The notes beneath the pieces were generated by a model. That model worked only from the letters and a program-made list of their open reading frames with translations, was not told the DNA's origin and did not search any database. A stretch of DNA of 10,384 nt, taken from NCBI GenBank assembly GCA_016650355.1, contig JAENVX010000035.1, forward strand, positions 1-10,384, in the 5' to 3' direction. This stretch comes from Bacteroidia bacterium (GTDB lineage: Bacteria; Bacteroidota; Bacteroidia; Cytophagales; Cyclobacteriaceae). Position numbers and translations under genes: made by a program. Shown here one piece after another: positions 7,715 through 10,384 of the stretch (the stretch's first letter is position 1; each line of letters opens with the position of its first letter).

Positions 7715-7744
7715 AAAATTCAAGATTCCCTGATATTGAATTTT
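7715..7744. repeat. Inverted repeat in the rlmB leader region
   Basis: AAAATTCAA (7715-7723) and TTGAATTTT (7736-7744) are perfect 9-bp inverted copies separated by 12 bases. They lie 29 bp before the rlmB ATG and adjoin a second inverted repeat. A weak AT-rich hairpin in the rlmB leader, or a dimeric protein binding site, are both possible. Nothing in the sequence decides between them. Confidence 0.5.
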
Positions 7745-7773
7745 TAAACCATCAATTGCCAATTGATTAAAAA
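7741..7773. repeat. Inverted repeat at the stop codon of the GWxTD gene
   Basis: TCAATTG (7752-7758) and CAATTGA (7760-7766) pair around a single C. Outside them TTTTTAA (7741-7747) pairs with TTAAAAA (7767-7773), leaving a 4-base bulge. The right arm contains the stop codon of the GWxTD gene (7769-7767). It could serve as a weak terminator for that gene, but it has no GC-rich stem and no T-tract beyond the full stem, so it is recorded as a repeat. Confidence 0.5.
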
Positions 7774-8939
7774 CGACTCTTGCGCCACAGATCAATTGTG
7801 CTAAACCAGGTTTCAGAAAAGCGCTTTTCGCGGACGAGCACATAATAATCGGGATCATAGACGCTCCCCGTTTTTACAAACGTGAAGCTTTGTTTAAAGC
7901 CTTTGTAATTCCAAGTCTCATTTTGTGCGGTTTTTATCACTTCATCGGGCGTTCCATAAATCAGGAATATCATTCCCCGGTCTGTTTTCCACCCCTCTTT
8001 GTAGGAACTAAAATAGCGATTGGCGTATTCGATGTTTCGAAAATAATTACGCATAAAATTTTTAGCTCTCTCTTTGTCTCGTGTGATACTCAAAATCACT
8101 TTGTCGAACTTGGCCTTATCTCCATTTGCGTTTTTTAGTTCAGCAAACTCTTCTTCGGTACACACGTAGACAAGTGGGTTCACCAGGTCATCCACACGGG
8201 TGTATTTAGGGTATGCATCTGGGGTGGAGCGAAATGAAATACCGTCAACGCCAGTTGTATCTTCCTGTAAAAGGTATAATCCCGGGGATGGAAATTTTAT
8301 TTTGTTCTCAATTTCAATCGTAAAAGTTGAGTCATGGAATATAAATTGATCTACAGTTGATTCACTCTCCACAAAAGGTGGCGATGCAGGATTGAACGTA
8401 TGTTTGTAAAAAAAGACCCGCAAGGGCTTTCCGGATCCACTTCCATGCGGTATGTATTCCTTCGTTGCTGAAACGAACGGCTTGGTTATTATGCTGCCTT
8501 CCCAAGTCAAGTAGGTATTGACCGGATAATTTGCTTCGATGGTTCTAAAATAAACCCAACTTTTCTCATCAATGGGGTTACTCACCTTAGCCACCAGTAA
8601 CCAGGGTTTTTCCGGGACTGGGAAACTCAGAATTCCTGTTTTTACTCCATTTTCAATAATGGCAGGTTGTATCTCTTCAGGGGTGATGCTGGTTCCTTCA
8701 CGTTGATTAAATGATTCTTTTCGTTGCCAGGTAATAGAACAACTTTCAGGTGTAAACTGAACTGTGGCAACTCTAAAGGAGTAATAAACTTTAATTTGAT
8801 TTTGCTCCTTAACAAGTTTTAATTGAAGGTCAACTTCATTTTGAGGGTTATACAAATAATTAAGGTTAAGGCTGCCAATGGCTTGGCTAAAACCTGAAAG
8901 GGATATTGTGAAGAACATTATGCTAAAAAGGCTTTTCAT
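7767..8939 (-). CDS. Secreted GWxTD domain-containing protein, function unknown
   Basis: The 390-residue product begins with a typical export signal (a Lys at position 2, a hydrophobic core at about 4-15 and a likely cleavage after SGFSQA at 15-20). No lipobox cysteine is present, so it probably goes to the periplasm or outer surface as a soluble protein. The middle (about 25-255) reads as beta-rich. The C-terminal part has the GWxTD hallmark in KEGWKTDRGMIFLIYGTPDEV (314-334; GWKTD at 316-320), followed by ETWNYKG and an aromatic-rich end. This domain is widespread in Bacteroidota and some other phyla, and I know of no assigned biochemical role. The ATG at 8939 is the natural start because the signal peptide begins there. 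rlmB follows on the same strand after 80 bp, and a methyltransferase gene is divergent across 106 bp. I saw no TAnnTTTG box on its own strand upstream. Confidence 0.88.
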   Translation of the reverse strand: MKSLFSIMFFTISLSGFSQAIGSLNLNYLYNPQNEVDLQLKLVKEQNQIKVYYSFRVATVQFTPESCSITWQRKESFNQREGTSITPEEIQPAIIENGVKTGILSFPVPEKPWLLVAKVSNPIDEKSWVYFRTIEANYPVNTYLTWEGSIITKPFVSATKEYIPHGSGSGKPLRVFFYKHTFNPASPPFVESESTVDQFIFHDSTFTIEIENKIKFPSPGLYLLQEDTTGVDGISFRSTPDAYPKYTRVDDLVNPLVYVCTEEEFAELKNANGDKAKFDKVILSITRDKERAKNFMRNYFRNIEYANRYFSSYKEGWKTDRGMIFLIYGTPDEVIKTAQNETWNYKGFKQSFTFVKTGSVYDPDYYVLVREKRFSETWFSTIDLWRKSRF

Positions 8940-8984
8940 TGGACTTCAATTACAAAATCTTCCACAGTTAACATGATGAGTGAA

Positions 8985-9039
8985 CACTAAATTACAACGA
9001 TAAATTGGATTCCTTCTTTTACTTTTGTGTCACTAAATT
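8985..9039 (+). repeat. Short direct repeat in divergent intergenic region
   Basis: CACTAAATT occurs at 8985-8993 and again at 9031-9039, 46 bp apart start to start, in the 106-bp gap between the GWxTD and methyltransferase genes. The second copy lies in the predicted leader of the methyltransferase gene. It could be a paired regulatory site or chance in AT-rich DNA. Confidence 0.3.
9020..9027 (+). promoter_or_regulatory. Candidate -7 promoter box for the methyltransferase gene
   Basis: TACTTTTG matches TAnnTTTG exactly and ends 18 nt before the ATG at 9046, giving a leader of roughly a dozen bases. There is no good -33 element at the expected distance, so support rests on the -7 box and its position. 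Confidence 0.45.
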
Positions 9040-9045
9040 TTTCAA

Positions 9046-9828
9046 ATGTCCAAAATATTTACTACAGAAATCACTTCCGAGAGCATACCGTCTGACAACC
9101 CAATTCACCAGCGGTTACTAAAGGCTTACGTATTGGCGCAAAACTTTGTTCAGGGCGATGTACTAGAGGTTGGCTGTGGCGAAGGAAGGGGCATTGACTT
9201 GATTCTAGATAAAAGCAAGAGCTATACGGCTATAGACAAAATAAAACCTGTTATCGATCTACTACAAAGGAAATATCCTTCAGGAAAATTTATAAGCGGG
9301 AATATTCCTCCATTGACTCAGTTTGCCGACAATTCTTTTGATCGGATTTTTAGTTTTCAGGTGATTGAGCATATTGAGGATGATAGTTTATTTCTAAGCG
9401 AGATCAACCGGATTCTAAAGCCAGGTGGCACAGCTCTCATCACCACACCCAACAGGCCGATGTCGCTTTCGCGGAATCCTTGGCACATGAGAGAATATTC
9501 TGCTGAAGAACTGACGCAGCTTGCCAAAAAATATTTTAGTAGCGTTGAAATGAAAGGGATTGCTGGTAACGAGAAAGTGATGCAATACTACGAGCGCAAT
9601 AAGAAATCGGTTGATCGAATTATGAAATTTGATGTGTTAGATCTTCAACACAAACTTCCAGCTGCTGTTTTGCGTGTGCCATATGAATTGCTAAACAGAT
9701 TTAATAGAAATAACTTAAGAGGAGCTGCAGATGAACTTGTTCGTAGCATCCAACATGAAGATTATCTTTTAACAGATGATGCAGCCAATGCCCTGGACTT
9801 ATTTTTAATAACAAGTAAGCAGCTTTGA
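9046..9828 (+). CDS. Class I SAM-dependent methyltransferase
   Basis: The 260-residue protein has a Rossmann-type methyltransferase core of the Methyltransf_11/25 type: motif I VLEVGCGEGRG (39-49) for S-adenosylmethionine binding, an acidic residue after strand 2 (D64 in AIDK), and FSFQVIEHIEDD (102-113) with LKPGGTALITTPN (124-136). The last 100 or so residues carry HMREYSAEEL (147-156) and a helical tail likely to shape the acceptor site. Proteins of this layout methylate small molecules, quinone intermediates, sugars or lipids, and the sequence does not show which. The catalytic core is complete and has no membrane segment, so it should be cytosolic. It is divergent from the GWxTD gene and convergent with the DUF2723 gene, 16 bp from its stop. 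A glycan or cell-envelope substrate is only a guess from the neighbours. Confidence 0.87.
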   Translation: MSKIFTTEITSESIPSDNPIHQRLLKAYVLAQNFVQGDVLEVGCGEGRGIDLILDKSKSYTAIDKIKPVIDLLQRKYPSGKFISGNIPPLTQFADNSFDRIFSFQVIEHIEDDSLFLSEINRILKPGGTALITTPNRPMSLSRNPWHMREYSAEELTQLAKKYFSSVEMKGIAGNEKVMQYYERNKKSVDRIMKFDVLDLQHKLPAAVLRVPYELLNRFNRNNLRGAADELVRSIQHEDYLLTDDAANALDLFLITSKQL

Positions 9829-9844
9829 TTACTGAATTCTAACT

Positions 9845-10384
9845 CTACTCGTTTGTCTGCAGATTGGCAAGGTGCTTTTCGTATGCATCTTCAAATTTCT
9901 TTGCCAAGTCATGTTCTCCATTTTCGTGCAATGTGCGTTGAAGGTCACCTAATATGAAAAGGCTTTTTCTTAATTCTAAGGTTACGCCCTGTCCTTTAGC
10001 AATGAGGTAGCCAGCCATTTCATCAGCACGGTCACCAGCAACCTTTGCCATTTCAATTGCTTTGTCGTTTTCACCTACTTTGAATAAGAGCTCAACCGTA
10101 CCTGAAGCTGTTTGGTCATATGGTACAGCTGCATGGGGCATTTTTGACAAGCTAAAAAGCACAACGTTTCTAGCCATCTCCATTTTATTTTGGGAAGGAC
10201 CTTCTACGGAAATTTTTTCAGTTACGAGTTGGTTTTCTTCTTCATATTCCGAAATCAAGGCCTCTGCAAGATCATTTAAAGTACTGCGGTGATTCAAGAC
10301 AAATCCTCGGTAGTCTTCGTTGTAGTACACTTTTGGATTATCAAGACCACGATAATAATATTTGTTGATCATGTTATCGTACAT
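9845..10384 (-). CDS. C-terminal part of a DUF2723 (GT117-type) membrane protein
   Basis: The frame enters from beyond the right edge and stops with TAG at 9847-9845, leaving 180 codons including the stop. The ATG at the very edge is almost certainly internal. The fragment resembles the soluble C-terminal region of Bacteroidota DUF2723 proteins, in which a pattern of the form MYDNMINKYYYRGLDNPKVY (first 20 visible residues) leads into LNHRSTLNDLAEALI and later MPHAAVPYD. After these comes a TPR-like helical part (VELLFKVGENDKAIEMAKVA). Full-length members are large proteins whose N-terminal multi-pass membrane part resembles protein O-mannosyltransferases; that part lies outside the window. 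A role in moving sugars from lipid carriers to protein or lipid is proposed for the family and is not shown here. No terminator separates it from the convergent methyltransferase gene. Confidence 0.78.
   Translation of the reverse strand: MYDNMINKYYYRGLDNPKVYYNEDYRGFVLNHRSTLNDLAEALISEYEEENQLVTEKISVEGPSQNKMEMARNVVLFSLSKMPHAAVPYDQTASGTVELLFKVGENDKAIEMAKVAGDRADEMAGYLIAKGQGVTLELRKSLFILGDLQRTLHENGEHDLAKKFEDAYEKHLANLQTNE

Noticed and set aside
7687..7716. TTG start for rlmB ten codons upstream
   Set aside because: The ATG at 7686 gives the normal family length. The added residues lack family counterparts, and the TTG falls inside an inverted repeat.
10382..10384. ATG at the window edge as the start of the last gene
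   Set aside because: The fragment corresponds to the C-terminal part of a much longer protein family, and the frame is still open at the edge.

Overview
The window looks like a chromosomal housekeeping segment from a member of the Bacteroidota, probably the Cytophagales. The evidence is a low GC content, three -7 promoter boxes that match TAnnTTTG, mostly weak ribosome-binding sites, and protein types typical of that phylum: a Cys-rich PSP1/RicT protein, a GWxTD-domain protein, the C-terminal part of a DUF2723 (GT117-type) membrane protein, and a 731-residue RecQ. The genus cannot be named from the sequence alone. I see no phage, transposon, CRISPR array, tRNA or rRNA gene.

Layout, left to right. 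Positions 1-4769 are read on the minus strand. recQ (4769 to 2574) ends at a strong intrinsic terminator (2520-2546). The promoter proposed for purD begins inside that terminator's T-tract, and purD (2473 to 1172) is followed after 15 bp by the RicT/PSP1 gene (1156 to beyond position 1), so the last two probably form an operon. A short divergent region (4770-4831) separates recQ from a plus-strand pair, kdsD (SIS-CBS arabinose-5-phosphate isomerase, about 4832-5800) and manC (mannose-1-phosphate guanylyltransferase, 5816-6892). These two are 15 bp apart and are probably co-transcribed. They supply sugar precursors for the cell surface: arabinose 5-phosphate for Kdo in lipopolysaccharide, and GDP-mannose for glycans.

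Convergent to manC is rlmB (7686 to 6946, a SpoU/TrmH rRNA 2'-O-methyltransferase). Upstream of it on the same strand is a secreted GWxTD protein of unknown role (8939 to 7767). An AT-rich gap holding two adjoining inverted repeats separates those two genes. A class I SAM-dependent methyltransferase (9046-9828, plus strand) is divergent from the GWxTD gene. It converges on the 3' end of the DUF2723 gene, which enters from beyond position 10384.

Most genes are intact core functions, and I found no convincing new multi-gene system. The points most worth checking are the 5' end of kdsD, which has no in-frame ATG but a promoter and an out-of-frame ATG just upstream; the stacked inverted repeats before rlmB; the Cys-rich ends of the RicT homologue; and the uncharacterised GWxTD protein. 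Family assignments come from motifs read by eye; no database search was run.
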